Shown here piece by piece: positions 51,731 to 61,745 of a stretch of 64,000 nt of DNA. Below the pieces are notes generated by a model. The model was given only the letters and a program-made list of their open reading frames with translations. It was not told where the DNA came from and ran no database searches. Position 1 is the first letter of the stretch. The number at the start of each line of letters is the position of its first letter. This DNA is from CAYSAQ01 sp964429235 (GTDB lineage: Bacteria > Margulisbacteria > Riflemargulisbacteria > GWF2-35-9 > DYQY01). The stretch lies in NCBI GenBank assembly GCA_964429235.1, contig CAYSAQ010000001.1, positions 1 through 64,000 of the forward strand, written 5' to 3'. The position numbers and the translations under genes are program-made.

Positions 51731-53539
51731 CTATCCTTTAACTGCTCCAGCAGTTAATCCTTTTACAATATGTTTCTGTAATAGGAAGAACAGGATAAGA
51801 ACAGGCATTGTTGCAACAGTAGCAGCAGCCATCATAAGGTCATATCTATTCTGATAGTTACCTACAAAAAGTCTTATTCCTATTGGGATTGTTAATGTAG
51901 TTCCTTCAGTTAAGACCCATGCAAACATCAATTCATCCCATGCCATTAAGAAGATATAAATACCAGTAGCAACTATGCCAGGCACAGCTAAAGGTAAAGT
52001 AATCTTAAGGAAAACTTGCAAAGCGTTACAACCGTCAACTCTTGCAGATTCTTCAAGCTCAACAGGAATTGATGCAAAGAAGCTTCTTAAAATCCAAATT
52101 GAAAATGGAACAAAGAAAGCGGTATAAATAAACACTAACCCAGCATGTGTTCCTTTTACAGAAATACCGGTTACATCATTCACCCATTTAAACATAATAA
52201 AAATAGGAATAAGGTACATTATCTGAGGTATCATCTGTGTAGCAAGAATAGATACTCCAAAAAACTTATTACCAGGGAAACTAAATCTTACAAGAGAGTA
52301 AGATGCTAATGTCGCTAAAATCATAGCGAATAACATAGTGAATCCAGAAATAATTAAACTGTTTTTTAAATATAGTCCAAAATCAATATTCTTCCATAAA
52401 TCAGCATAATTCTGAAACATTATTAATCTATGACCAAGTGGTAATTGTATTGAATCATAAGGCTTAGCTGCAATATCCTTTAAAAAAGAAACTCGGCCAT
52501 ATGATGAACCTATATAGTACTCATAACCATTAGTAGCTATTCTAGTAGCTTCACTACTTGTATAATCAGATTTCAAATTAACTTTTACACCATCAGCCAA
52601 CTCTCTAACAAGAGTGTCATTGTTAAGAATTTCTTCTTCAGTAAACATATTTACAACTTTGACACCTAATGGACTAACTATATATAAATTGGCTCCTTTT
52701 ATCATGATGTCTTCAAACAAATTAATACCATAATCTTTTTTTGCAATTACTGCTCCAGCAGCTATATCTATAAAATAGACACCATTATTCACTAACAAGA
52801 TCATTTCATTGCCAACAATTCTTTCTATCTGCTGTACTCCAGCTGCATAGTAATTATCACCAAGGTAAATCTTGTTTTTTTCTATAAATGTTTTTTTATC
52901 TAAAGCAATAATGTCTTTATTTGTTCCAACAAAAAGACTGTCGTCATTAACATATAATGACTTAATCAACCCATCACTATCCATTGGAAGTCGTACAGTT
53001 CTTTTCAGTTCTAAAGTTTCGTTATCATATATAAATAACTTATGCATTCCTCTAAGTTCAACTGAAAAGATGACAACATCATCATATGCTACTACAGATG
53101 TATTACCAAACCTATTTGTATCAACTCCAGTTATTGGATTTGGAGTCTTAGCTTCAATCTTCAAATTTTCCCTGTTTATTTTAAATATTCCTTTTGTTGA
53201 ATTTACTAAATAAATATTTTCATTACCAAAATAATAATTAACATCTCTTCCGCGAACTTTCACACGGCCAATAGCTTCTTTTGTTTTTAAATCATATTCA
53301 GAAATTGCACCATCTTGTGAGAAAACATAAATACTATCTTCATCAACTTCCATTCCAATAACATCAGTCCTAGCCTTACTAAAACCAACATTGCCACTAA
53401 GAATATCATTATTATTTTTAATTGAACAAAAACCCATCCAAAAAATTGGAAAAGAATTAATCACTAAAAATAAAAACATTAATGTTAAAAATATTCTTCT
53501 TAAAATCTTCTCTTTTTGATAATAATTAATAAAACTCAC
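51731..53539 (-). CDS. MalG-type sugar permease with beta-propeller insertion
   Basis: 602 residues from the GTG at 53539, which shares its G with the stop of the malF-like gene (TAGTG) and has AGAGGAG 7 nt upstream; an in-frame ATG at 53578 is less likely. TM1 is at about 15-37. From about 48 to 370 there is no permease sequence but about seven repeats of the type IYVFSQDGAISEYD (also LFVGTNKDIIALD, ILLVNNGVYFID, LYIVSPLGVKVVN), as in a seven-bladed propeller. MalG homology resumes at about 385 (LYLKNSLIISGFTMLF) with EAA loop ELEESARVDGCNALQVF and five further helices. The propeller replaces the P1 periplasmic loop. Confidence 0.85.
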   Translation of the reverse strand: MSFINYYQKEKILRRIFLTLMFLFLVINSFPIFWMGFCSIKNNNDILSGNVGFSKARTDVIGMEVDEDSIYVFSQDGAISEYDLKTKEAIGRVKVRGRDVNYYFGNENIYLVNSTKGIFKINRENLKIEAKTPNPITGVDTNRFGNTSVVAYDDVVIFSVELRGMHKLFIYDNETLELKRTVRLPMDSDGLIKSLYVNDDSLFVGTNKDIIALDKKTFIEKNKIYLGDNYYAAGVQQIERIVGNEMILLVNNGVYFIDIAAGAVIAKKDYGINLFEDIMIKGANLYIVSPLGVKVVNMFTEEEILNNDTLVRELADGVKVNLKSDYTSSEATRIATNGYEYYIGSSYGRVSFLKDIAAKPYDSIQLPLGHRLIMFQNYADLWKNIDFGLYLKNSLIISGFTMLFAMILATLASYSLVRFSFPGNKFFGVSILATQMIPQIMYLIPIFIMFKWVNDVTGISVKGTHAGLVFIYTAFFVPFSIWILRSFFASIPVELEESARVDGCNALQVFLKITLPLAVPGIVATGIYIFLMAWDELMFAWVLTEGTTLTIPIGIRLFVGNYQNRYDLMMAAATVATMPVLILFFLLQKHIVKGLTAGAVKG

Positions 53540-54498
53540 TAAAAAATCTCCTCTGTCTTCTTGTAATGTTTGTACCAAAAGTTAACTAAGATCACCATAA
53601 CTATTAATAGTAATACTGATGTTGCAGCACCTGCACCAAAATCCCATCTCATAAAAGAGTTGCGGAAAATATTTGTCATCATTAAGTCGCCCCATCTACC
53701 TGGGAATCCTGCACCGTTACCAAACATCATTATTACGATGTTAAACGAATAAGTGTTATAAATCATGCCGAATAATACAAGGATCATCCATACTGGGCTC
53801 ATCATTGGCCAAGTAATCTTCCAAAAAGTCTTCCATTTACTAGCACCATCAATCTTTGCTGCATCATATAGTGACTGAGGAACATTCTGTAAACCAGCTA
53901 ATAACATTAACATTGAAAAGGGCCAAAATCTCCAGATTGTTGGGATAATAATAGCCCAAATAGTATTCATCCCTACCAACCAAAAAGGTTTAGATGACAA
54001 TAAATGCAACCAATCAACAAGAATTATATTAACAATTCCAATACTCTGTTGAAACATGAATCCCCATAGGATACCTGTCACATATGTAGGAACAATCCAA
54101 GAAAACATAAAAAGAGTTCTAACAAGACCTCTACCTTTAAAATCATAGTTCATCATGAGCGCAACAATCATACCAACTGCTGTCTGACCAATTGTTACTA
54201 AGAATGAATAAATAACAGTATTTCTTATTGCATCATAGATACCAATTCTCATTGGACTAGCAGGATTAATCATTACATCATAAAAGTTACCAAACCCTAC
54301 AAACGGAGCACCTAAGTACTGGTTCAGAGTGAAATTATTAAGTCTAAGTAATGACATATAAAATCCCTGAACAATAGGAATGAAATGCATAAGCAACATC
54401 GCTATTGCAGTAGGCAGTATAAAATAATAGGCTATTTTATACTTAGAATAGTAATATTTAATTGACTGTAATTTAGTTCTAGTTACTTGAGCTTCCAT
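53539..54498 (-). CDS. MalF-type sugar ABC transporter permease
   Basis: 319 residues with six predicted transmembrane helices (first at about 22-45). The EAA loop is SLYDAAKIDGASKWKTF, which docks an ATPase. It lacks the long MalF P2 loop of E. coli. It forms the channel with the MalG-type partner encoded next. The gene lies 11 bp after the binding-protein gene. Confidence 0.92.
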   Translation of the reverse strand: MEAQVTRTKLQSIKYYYSKYKIAYYFILPTAIAMLLMHFIPIVQGFYMSLLRLNNFTLNQYLGAPFVGFGNFYDVMINPASPMRIGIYDAIRNTVIYSFLVTIGQTAVGMIVALMMNYDFKGRGLVRTLFMFSWIVPTYVTGILWGFMFQQSIGIVNIILVDWLHLLSSKPFWLVGMNTIWAIIIPTIWRFWPFSMLMLLAGLQNVPQSLYDAAKIDGASKWKTFWKITWPMMSPVWMILVLFGMIYNTYSFNIVIMMFGNGAGFPGRWGDLMMTNIFRNSFMRWDFGAGAATSVLLLIVMVILVNFWYKHYKKTEEIF

Positions 54499-54509
54499 AT
54501 CTTATTAAT

Positions 54510-55862
54510 CTACCTATTCATAAGTAGAACTTTATCTACTTCCGTTGCAGCTTTTTTCAATACATCATTGTATATTACATCATATGAAAACTGGTCTTTA
54601 TTATTAAGAACATATTCCCACATAATACCAAATCTTCTATTTAATGGTTGCTCAATCTGTGCCCACTGAGGAATACATGGATAAGCTCTTCCATATTTTA
54701 CAGCTTCTCGGTATACAGACCTTCTCTTGTCTTGTGTGAAATATGGATCATCAAATGCTTCTACAGCTGAAGGCATAAACCCACTTCGCTTAGAATACTC
54801 TACCTGTGCTTTTTTGGCAGTTAAGTATTTTATAACTTCCCAAGAAGCATCTTTCTTTTTAGAATTCTTAAAAATAGCTAAGTTACTACCACCAACAAAC
54901 GTAACTCTTCCATTTGGTCCTTCTGGATAAGGCGCAAGGTCAAATCTCTTAGCAACATAAGTATTAGCTGCTCCACCTTGTTCTTCAGAAGTAGTTAATG
55001 CTCTCAGCTCATTTGAACCTGTAAAAATAATTGCATATTCGCCATTGTTAAAACCGTTTTCAACTTGTGAAGTGTTTTGCTCTAAACATGATTCAGGAAC
55101 ATATCCTTTCATAACAAGGCTAACAAGAAAAGAAACACCTTCTGCTGCTTCTTCTGAATATAAGTCGCATCTCTTATTATCTTCTGTAAGAAAATCTCCA
55201 CCAGCCATCCATATCCATGGAGCTAAGTTATGAACAACGTTCCAGTCATTCTTACCAGTAATACCTAGAGGCTGAACTTTCTGTCCATCAATTTCTAAAT
55301 TAGAAGCTTTAATCTTTGCTAATGTTTTTTCAAAAGATTCCCATGTTGATAAGTCATTCTTAGTAAGACCAAGCTTATTAAAAACATCTGTTCTATAGTA
55401 CATAGCCCTTGCATCAACAAACCAAGGAATAGAAGTAACTCTATCTGTTCCATCTATACCAGAATATCTCCAAGAAGAAGGAAGAAAGTGTTCTGCTCCA
55501 CCAATCTCTCCTACTCTATCTGTCATGTCATATAATGCGCCCATGCTTGTTACAGCACCAACCCATGTTGTTCCAAGCTGCATTAAATCTGGACCTTCGC
55601 CTGACATTGTTGCAATAGTAATTCTCTGCCAAGCTGATCCCCAATCCAATGAAGTAATTTCTACTTTTATATCAGGATTGTTTTTATGGAAATCTTCTAA
55701 TATATCAACTAAATCGTTAATTGGTTCTAATGAGTTAGGCATAACCCACATTGTTAACACTGTAGGGCCACCTACTTGTTCTGACGAACCACAACCTGTT
55801 GTCATAACAGATACTGAAACTAAGAAAGTAAGGACCATAAGAAACGTTAGTAGTTTTTTCAT
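54510..55862 (-). CDS. Sugar ABC transporter substrate-binding lipoprotein
   Basis: 450 residues. The Met at 55862 gives a signal peptide (MKKLLTFLMVLTFLVSVSV) ending in a lipobox-like MTTGC, and AAGGTGG lies 11 nt upstream; the longer frame 17 codons earlier is not credible. The mature protein fits the COG1653 extracellular solute-binding family: LTMWVMPN, GPDLMQLGTTWV, and WEVIKYLTAKKAQVEYSK. It captures oligosaccharides at the membrane for the MalF/MalG pair. First gene of the locus, behind a good promoter. Confidence 0.93.
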   Translation of the reverse strand: MKKLLTFLMVLTFLVSVSVMTTGCGSSEQVGGPTVLTMWVMPNSLEPINDLVDILEDFHKNNPDIKVEITSLDWGSAWQRITIATMSGEGPDLMQLGTTWVGAVTSMGALYDMTDRVGEIGGAEHFLPSSWRYSGIDGTDRVTSIPWFVDARAMYYRTDVFNKLGLTKNDLSTWESFEKTLAKIKASNLEIDGQKVQPLGITGKNDWNVVHNLAPWIWMAGGDFLTEDNKRCDLYSEEAAEGVSFLVSLVMKGYVPESCLEQNTSQVENGFNNGEYAIIFTGSNELRALTTSEEQGGAANTYVAKRFDLAPYPEGPNGRVTFVGGSNLAIFKNSKKKDASWEVIKYLTAKKAQVEYSKRSGFMPSAVEAFDDPYFTQDKRRSVYREAVKYGRAYPCIPQWAQIEQPLNRRFGIMWEYVLNNKDQFSYDVIYNDVLKKAATEVDKVLLMNR

Positions 55863-55897
55863 AATTATTTCCACCTTTGAAGATTTTTTCAGGTGTA

Positions 55898-55926
55898 ATA
55901 TTATCATTGCCAAATACTGCTGTCAA
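55898..55926 (-). promoter_or_regulatory. Promoter of the oligosaccharide locus
   Basis: On the minus strand TTGACA (55926-55921), 17-bp spacer, TAATAT (55903-55898; GATAAT overlaps at a 15-bp spacing). The leader is about 30 nt to the ATG at 55862. The consensus -35 suggests strong transcription unless repressed; no clear operator is seen. Confidence 0.65.
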
Positions 55927-55952
55927 TTTCAATGATTACGTTTTAACAAAAG

Positions 55953-55980
55953 AAAATGACGCCAAGTGGCGCCATTTTAT
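55953..55980 (-). terminator. Terminator after the DUF4301 gene
   Basis: AATGGCGCC pairs with GGCGTCATT around ACTT (9 bp with one G-U) followed by TTCTTTTG on the minus strand. The hairpin could also work in the other direction. It insulates the sugar locus from the genes upstream. Confidence 0.7.
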
Positions 55981-56002
55981 TAGATTAATAAACTATTAGT
56001 TG

Positions 56003-57649
56003 CTAATTAGTGTTATGCTGCGGCTTCCCGGTAAGGTCATTAACCACTTTAACTGGACCAAATGTCTCAATTGGAAGTTCTACAGTAACTGAATTAACTT
56101 TACCCATTCCACCATTCCATAATCCTGGATGCTCCATCCTTCTTACAGTTCTTCCTGACTGTTTATCTGTCTTTTCAACAACAAATGATCTGCCTGTATC
56201 AACAAATGGAGTAAGGTCAGAAAAAGCCTCTCCATGAATATCTATAGCACTAAATGCAATATCAACTGGATTGAAAAAATCTCCCTCATCCATCATATCG
56301 ACTTGTTCTTGTGTTCTAAGCTCATCTTTTTCCACAATAGATACAGTAGGAATAAAATCAACTGTTACGTAAAAAGGACCTCCGCCTGGCTCTCCTTGGT
56401 TCTTAACAACACCAAGCACTCTAAATGGTCTATTTAAAGTGTGCATTAACATATCTATTTTCTTATTATCGTTTGCTGCTGAAAATTCTTCAAAATTCAT
56501 AAATAGATTCAACTTATACTTATTTACTAACTCTAATAATTTACTCTCTGCCTTATCACCAGAAATTCTTTGATAACTAAGGTCTTGAAATATTTTATTA
56601 AGATTTTTATTAAAATATGCTAAAACCCCTGCCATTTTTTGATGTGAATTATAAATAGCTTCTTTGGAAGCTTTAGGGTTAGGAACATTATCAATATTTC
56701 GAATCATGCATGTTGGTGTGTTTAATAAATTATTCACTAATGAACCGTGCCCAGCTGGGAAAAACTTAACTTTTCCATCTGTTCCTCTAAAAATCTTTCC
56801 ATCTACACCTAACCCAGGTGAATCTGTAGAAGTTTCCTGAACAGAAAATTTAATATCAACATCTTGTAGTGCGTTATTGTTACTCTTTATATCAGCAACT
56901 ACTTCTTCATACCAAGATCTATGCTCTTCAGAAATAGTAAGGTGTAATTTTGACTGACCATACATCACAGCATCAATCATTTGCTCTTCAAGAGCAGTAA
57001 CTGGCCTACCGTATACATCTGTATGAAAAGCAATTAAAGCCTTTGGTTTATTTGAATAATTAAGACCTTTTTCTTCTAAAACATATTCCAATATAGTCTT
57101 AATTCCACCCTCAATGTTCTGAGCACTATCAATTTCAGCTATTAACGCTTGTAAGTCGATACCCTTTTTTTCAAGCAATAAATAACCAAGTTCATCTAAA
57201 AATGAGAATTTGTGTTCTGATTTATTTTGAAGTCCCATTAAAAAATTAAAAACAAAAACTTCATGTTTTTCTGGAACACTGTTACCTTCTCTTAAAGACT
57301 TAAGTGTTTCTACTAATGGAGCAAACATTCTACTGGCTGCACCAGAAGATGGAGTAAACTTTGATATTTCCATACCCTCTGAAGAAGCCTCTGGTGATTC
57401 ATTCAAAGAAATCACATCATCTTTAGTTAATGGTCTAACAACCGGGACTATACTTACGCCCTCTTGAATTATTCTTAATCTTTCAACGAATACCTCTAAG
57501 CTCATTCCATGATCTGCTATATCAACTAAATCTGCTTTCTCTACACCTATTGATGCTAAGAAGCTTATTAATTCCTTATCTATTGCTACAATTTTCTGAT
57601 TCATATCGTTTTGTCTCCCATCTATTGTTTTATGTACATTTATCGACAT
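56003..57649 (-). CDS. DUF4301 domain protein
   Basis: 548 residues, or 533 if the Met at 57604 (after GGGAGACAAAACGAT) is the start. Family features: FTPSSGAASRMF, FFPAGHGSLVNNL, MIRNIDNVPNPKAS and GVVKNQGEPGGGPFYV, the last strongly conserved. The SGAASRMF and PAGHG motifs resemble nucleotidyltransferase loops, and a sugar nucleotide or NTP-transfer role has been suggested by fold, but function is not established. No signal peptide. Confidence 0.8.
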   Translation of the reverse strand: MSINVHKTIDGRQNDMNQKIVAIDKELISFLASIGVEKADLVDIADHGMSLEVFVERLRIIQEGVSIVPVVRPLTKDDVISLNESPEASSEGMEISKFTPSSGAASRMFAPLVETLKSLREGNSVPEKHEVFVFNFLMGLQNKSEHKFSFLDELGYLLLEKKGIDLQALIAEIDSAQNIEGGIKTILEYVLEEKGLNYSNKPKALIAFHTDVYGRPVTALEEQMIDAVMYGQSKLHLTISEEHRSWYEEVVADIKSNNNALQDVDIKFSVQETSTDSPGLGVDGKIFRGTDGKVKFFPAGHGSLVNNLLNTPTCMIRNIDNVPNPKASKEAIYNSHQKMAGVLAYFNKNLNKIFQDLSYQRISGDKAESKLLELVNKYKLNLFMNFEEFSAANDNKKIDMLMHTLNRPFRVLGVVKNQGEPGGGPFYVTVDFIPTVSIVEKDELRTQEQVDMMDEGDFFNPVDIAFSAIDIHGEAFSDLTPFVDTGRSFVVEKTDKQSGRTVRRMEHPGLWNGGMGKVNSVTVELPIETFGPVKVVNDLTGKPQHNTN

Positions 57650-57719
57650 AACTATATGCGCATCCCATCTATTATATATTGAAATTATTCGTTAAATATA
57701 GAATAACAAGAAAAACTAG

Positions 57720-58763
57720 CTATCGCAAATAGGACATCATGTGACCATCACGGGTCTGCTGACGTAGTTTCTCCAGTGCTTTTGCTTCTATTTGCCTAAT
57801 ACGTTCTCTCGTAACATTGTAGACTTGACCTACCTCTTCTAAAGTACGTGGCATGCCATCATGAAGCCCAAACCTTAGTCTAAGAACCATTTGCTCTCTC
57901 TCTGTAAGATAAGTCTGCAAAACTGATTCTAAGTCTTCTCTTAGCAAATCAGACAAAACTCTTTCTTCTGGATTTTTATCAGACTCGCCTTCTACTATAT
58001 CAGAAAGGCTGTTGCTATCATCATCACCAATTGGAGTTTCCAATGATATTGGAAGCTGAGAAATCTTCACCAACTCCTGAACCTTTGTAACTGGTAATTC
58101 TGCTAATTCAGAAAGCTCTTCATCCGTAGGTTTCCTTTTATGCTCTTGCATGAAACCCTTTGATATCTTTTTAAGTTTGTTTAATGTTTCTACAACGTGA
58201 ACTGGAAGTCTAATAGATCTAGACTGATCGGCAATAGCTCTTGTAATGGCCTGCCTTATCCACCATGTAGCATAAGTAGAAAACTTATAACCTTTTGTGT
58301 AGTCATATTTATCTGTAGCCTTCATAAGACCAATATTGCCTTCTTGTATTAAGTCTAGGAATGACAAACCTCTTCCGTTATAACGTTTAGCAATACTTAC
58401 TACTAAACGTAAATTTGAACGGATTAATATTTTTCTTGCTTCATCGTCGTTTTCTTCTTGGATTCTTTTTGCAATGGCAATCTCTTCTTTGGTATTAAGT
58501 AATTTAATACGTCCTATTTCTTTTAAGTACATCTTAATAGAATCATACTTAAGACCTTTTTTATCTTCACCTCTAAGAGGAACATCTTCAATTGCAACAG
58601 CTCCAACCTGAGCATTCTCATTACTGGCTTCTTGGCTGGCTTCTTGCTCTGCAACTGTAGTCCTTGAAGGGTCTAATGTCTCTATCTCAACGGTAGTATT
58701 CTTTAATATTCCTAAAATATTATTAGGGGCATTGGCTGCATCATATAGAACTTCTGTACTCAT
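57720..58763 (-). CDS. rpoD: Primary RNA polymerase sigma factor RpoD
   Basis: 347 residues, group 1/2 sigma-70. Region 1.2 (SIKMYLKEIGRIKLL), 2.1-2.4 (NLRLVVSIAKRYNGRGLSFLDLIQEGN and YATWWIRQAI, about 100-185), region 3 and region 4.2 with VTRERIRQIEAKALEKLR. It lacks region 1.1 and a long non-conserved insert, as in small primary factors. It directs promoters of the TTGACA/TATAAT kind found in this window. Overlaps dnaG by 4 bp. Confidence 0.96.
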   Translation of the reverse strand: MSTEVLYDAANAPNNILGILKNTTVEIETLDPSRTTVAEQEASQEASNENAQVGAVAIEDVPLRGEDKKGLKYDSIKMYLKEIGRIKLLNTKEEIAIAKRIQEENDDEARKILIRSNLRLVVSIAKRYNGRGLSFLDLIQEGNIGLMKATDKYDYTKGYKFSTYATWWIRQAITRAIADQSRSIRLPVHVVETLNKLKKISKGFMQEHKRKPTDEELSELAELPVTKVQELVKISQLPISLETPIGDDDSNSLSDIVEGESDKNPEERVLSDLLREDLESVLQTYLTEREQMVLRLRFGLHDGMPRTLEEVGQVYNVTRERIRQIEAKALEKLRQQTRDGHMMSYLR

Positions 58764-60481
58764 TTGTTTTTAATCAACTCCGACAACTGCTGGTTTAGTT
58801 GCTTAATTTTATCAAAATCGCCTGATTTTTCAAGCTGTATTATCTGTTTCTTAAGCTCTGAGACATTTTCTTCATTAATTTTTTTCTTTAATGAGACCAA
58901 TGCTTCTTCCAAAAAGAATTTTGGATCTGGGTAGTTGTCCTTCATGCATATGCCTACCAAGCCAGAGTCTGAAGATATATTACATAGGTGCTGAACGTCT
59001 TTATCTACATTATCTCCAATTAATGAGAATATCTTTTTATGATCAATATCCATAAAATCATCAACCTTAAATCTTTGTAAAAATTCTTCTCTTAAAGATA
59101 CGTGATTAATGAGTACAGCAAGTATGTCTTCGGACAATTTGTGATATTTATCTTTTTTCTTTGGATTCAAGTTATATTTTTTACGTTTAGAAATAGACAT
59201 ACTATTATATGTAAAAAAATGACTCTTTATATATTCAACATCTACTTTCAACTTCTTAGCTATTGTCTTCACATACTCAGTTTTCACTATCTCATCATTA
59301 AACCGTAGTATTGACTTTAACTCTTTCACTATTCTACTTTTATCTTCAACATTCATATGCTCTAGGCTATTATCACTCTGAATTGCTATTGTATGATTAA
59401 TTAAAAAATCTTTATAAGTAATTGCTTTACTAACCTGACCTTGGAAAGATTCCAGACCATACTCCTGAATGTATTCATCAGGATCCTTCATGTCCCCAAG
59501 CCCAATGACACGAACCTCCACGTCAGCTTCTTGCAATATATCACTCACTCTATACATAGCCTTTTTGCCTGCTTTATCATTATCAAAACAAAGAAATATC
59601 TTACTTGCGAATCTCTTAGCTAAATTTAATTGTTGAGGAGTAAGTGCTGTTCCTAAAACAGCAGCTACGTTCTTTACACCATATTGATGCATACTTACAA
59701 CATCCATATAACCTTCTACTAGTATTAATTCTCCATTACTTTCTCTTGCAAACTTCTTTGCAGCATTCAGCCCATATAAAACGTTGCTTTTGTGATAGAA
59801 CCTTGTTTCTGGAGAATTCACATACTTAGCACCTTCACCATCTATAATGCGACCACCAAATCCTAGTGTTCTTCCTTGCAAATCTATAATAGGAAAGATT
59901 ATTCGCTTATAAAACCTATCCTTCATTTTCCCTTGAGCATCTATGCCAATACCTATATCGGCTATCTCTTTATGAAAATCCTTATGATCTTTTATATCAC
60001 CCATCTGGTCACAAAATACTTCAGAAGCATATCCAATTTGGTAGGCCTGTGCTGTTTCTTTTGATAAACCACGAGCCTGCAAATAGTCATTAGCTACTTT
60101 CTTCGTTAACTGGGAATGATAAAAATCTTTTACCTTTGTTAACAATGAAAACCCGATTTCTCTATCATCTTTTTTGAATTCAGGCATTTGCGCCTCATCT
60201 ATCTCAATACCCGCCTGTTCCGCTAATACCTTTACGGAGTCTATAAAGCTTAGACCATCTATTTTCATTAAGAATGTGAAGGCATTTCCGCCAGCACCAC
60301 AGCCAAAACAATGAAAGATTCTTTTATCAGGGCTTACAACAAAGGAAGGCGTTTTTTCGTTATGAAAAGGACAAAGACCTAAGAAATTTGTGCCTCTTTT
60401 TTTTAACTTAATATACTGTCCGATAATATCAACAATATCTAATCGCTCTTTAATAAGTTCTAGTGAATTCTCGTCAACCAT
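58760..60481 (-). CDS. dnaG: DNA primase
   Basis: 573 residues. N-terminal CHC2 zinc finger (Cys37, His40, Cys58, Cys61), the catalytic core with TOPRIM motifs LILVEGYMDVVSMHQ and FLCFDNDKAGKKA, and a C-terminal helicase-binding domain (about 440-573). It makes RNA primers on the lagging strand with DnaB. The dnaG-rpoD pairing is the common macromolecular-synthesis arrangement (without rpsU). Confidence 0.97.
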   Translation of the reverse strand: MVDENSLELIKERLDIVDIIGQYIKLKKRGTNFLGLCPFHNEKTPSFVVSPDKRIFHCFGCGAGGNAFTFLMKIDGLSFIDSVKVLAEQAGIEIDEAQMPEFKKDDREIGFSLLTKVKDFYHSQLTKKVANDYLQARGLSKETAQAYQIGYASEVFCDQMGDIKDHKDFHKEIADIGIGIDAQGKMKDRFYKRIIFPIIDLQGRTLGFGGRIIDGEGAKYVNSPETRFYHKSNVLYGLNAAKKFARESNGELILVEGYMDVVSMHQYGVKNVAAVLGTALTPQQLNLAKRFASKIFLCFDNDKAGKKAMYRVSDILQEADVEVRVIGLGDMKDPDEYIQEYGLESFQGQVSKAITYKDFLINHTIAIQSDNSLEHMNVEDKSRIVKELKSILRFNDEIVKTEYVKTIAKKLKVDVEYIKSHFFTYNSMSISKRKKYNLNPKKKDKYHKLSEDILAVLINHVSLREEFLQRFKVDDFMDIDHKKIFSLIGDNVDKDVQHLCNISSDSGLVGICMKDNYPDPKFFLEEALVSLKKKINEENVSELKKQIIQLEKSGDFDKIKQLNQQLSELIKNK

Positions 60482-60493
60482 TCGGTCATTTTA

Positions 60494-61588
60494 TCACAAT
60501 TTTTGCTTTGACGCCCTGTTAACTATGGCCAAAATGTATTCAGTAGCTTTCACCATATCTGAGACTTTTATTTCTTCACTACTAGTATGAACTTTACTCA
60601 TTCCTGTGCTTAATACTGCGGTAGGAATCCCCATCTCATTAAAGAAATTTGCATCACTACCTCCTCCTGTTGAGATTGGGTTATATTTTAGACCTGCTTT
60701 TTTGGCTGCTTTCTTACAAATTTTTATAAGAGTTTTCTGCTTAGATAAATCAAAAGAACTATATTCTTTTGTCTCTACGAACTCTACAGATGCACCTGCC
60801 TTTTTACACTGAGCAATAAAGGCCTCTTTTAGTGTCAACATTTGTTTTCTTAACTTCTTCTTTGAAAAACTTCGAACTTCACCTTTCACTACAACTTCTT
60901 CTGCAACTATATTTGTAGCTCTTCCGCCATTAATAATCCCAATATTTGCAACAGTGTCTACATCTATTCTCCCTAGCTTGCAGGCAGCTATTGCCTTAGA
61001 AACACAAACTATTGCATTAATCCCTTTCTCTGGCTCTATCCCAGCATGAGCAGCCTTTCCAGTTACTGTTGCTACAAATGCATCATGATTTGGAGCTTTT
61101 ACAGCAATTGTCCCTATCTCGCCACCTAAGTCTAGAACAAAACCGTAATCCACCTGTATAGGTTGTATTTTTTTAACACCTTTTAATCCGACTTCCTCTT
61201 CAACAGTAAAAATTAAAACGATTGAAGCACTATCTAGCTTCTTTTCTTTGATAACAGTAATCATCTCTACAATCTCTGCTATACCAGACTTATCATCAGC
61301 ACCAAGGATAGTATTTCCTTTTGATAAAATCTTATTATCTTTAACTACTGGGATAATACCTTTGCCTGGAGTGACAGTGTCCATGTGAGAAGAAAACAAC
61401 AAAGAAGGACCAGCTACTGTCCCATGGTGTATAGCATACAAGTTGCCTTTTTTATCTACAGCTACATCAAGTTCTAAGGCACAAAGCCTTTTCTTTAAAT
61501 ACTTTCTAACTTTTTTTTCATTACCAGACTCGCTGTCTATTTTCAGTAATTCAAGGAATAACTTAACTAACCTTTTCTTATTAACCAT
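60494..61588 (-). CDS. M20 family metallopeptidase (PepT-like)
   Basis: 364 residues from the ATG at 61588, which has AAGGAGG 10 nt upstream; a TTG two codons earlier is the alternative. Motifs of M20 zinc peptidases: FSSHMDTVTPG, LGADDKSGIAE, FTVEEEVGLKG and GGGSDANFFNEMG, with a dimerisation insert (about 175-285). It probably cleaves tripeptides or dipeptides in the cytoplasm. It precedes dnaG by 12 bp. Confidence 0.9.
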   Translation of the reverse strand: MVNKKRLVKLFLELLKIDSESGNEKKVRKYLKKRLCALELDVAVDKKGNLYAIHHGTVAGPSLLFSSHMDTVTPGKGIIPVVKDNKILSKGNTILGADDKSGIAEIVEMITVIKEKKLDSASIVLIFTVEEEVGLKGVKKIQPIQVDYGFVLDLGGEIGTIAVKAPNHDAFVATVTGKAAHAGIEPEKGINAIVCVSKAIAACKLGRIDVDTVANIGIINGGRATNIVAEEVVVKGEVRSFSKKKLRKQMLTLKEAFIAQCKKAGASVEFVETKEYSSFDLSKQKTLIKICKKAAKKAGLKYNPISTGGGSDANFFNEMGIPTAVLSTGMSKVHTSSEEIKVSDMVKATEYILAIVNRASKQKL

Positions 61589-61745
61589 GAGCAATTTGCC
61601 TCCTTATGTATATAAAGAATCATACCATAATCATTGGTTATATTTAATCGCCTTAAATAACTGATAATCAATTCCAATGAAATACCTCTATATGCTAAAA
61701 TATAGCTACTTTAAATATTTAGTATTTAGACATGGGGGGATTATT

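Noticed and set aside
53539..53578. 40-bp overlap of the two permease genes
   Set aside because: An artefact of choosing the first ATG; the GTG at 53539 with AGAGGAG upstream gives a one-base stop/start overlap.
55862..55913. N-terminal extension of the sugar-binding lipoprotein
   Set aside because: The 17 extra codons would destroy the signal peptide, and the ATG at 55862 has its own ribosome-binding site.
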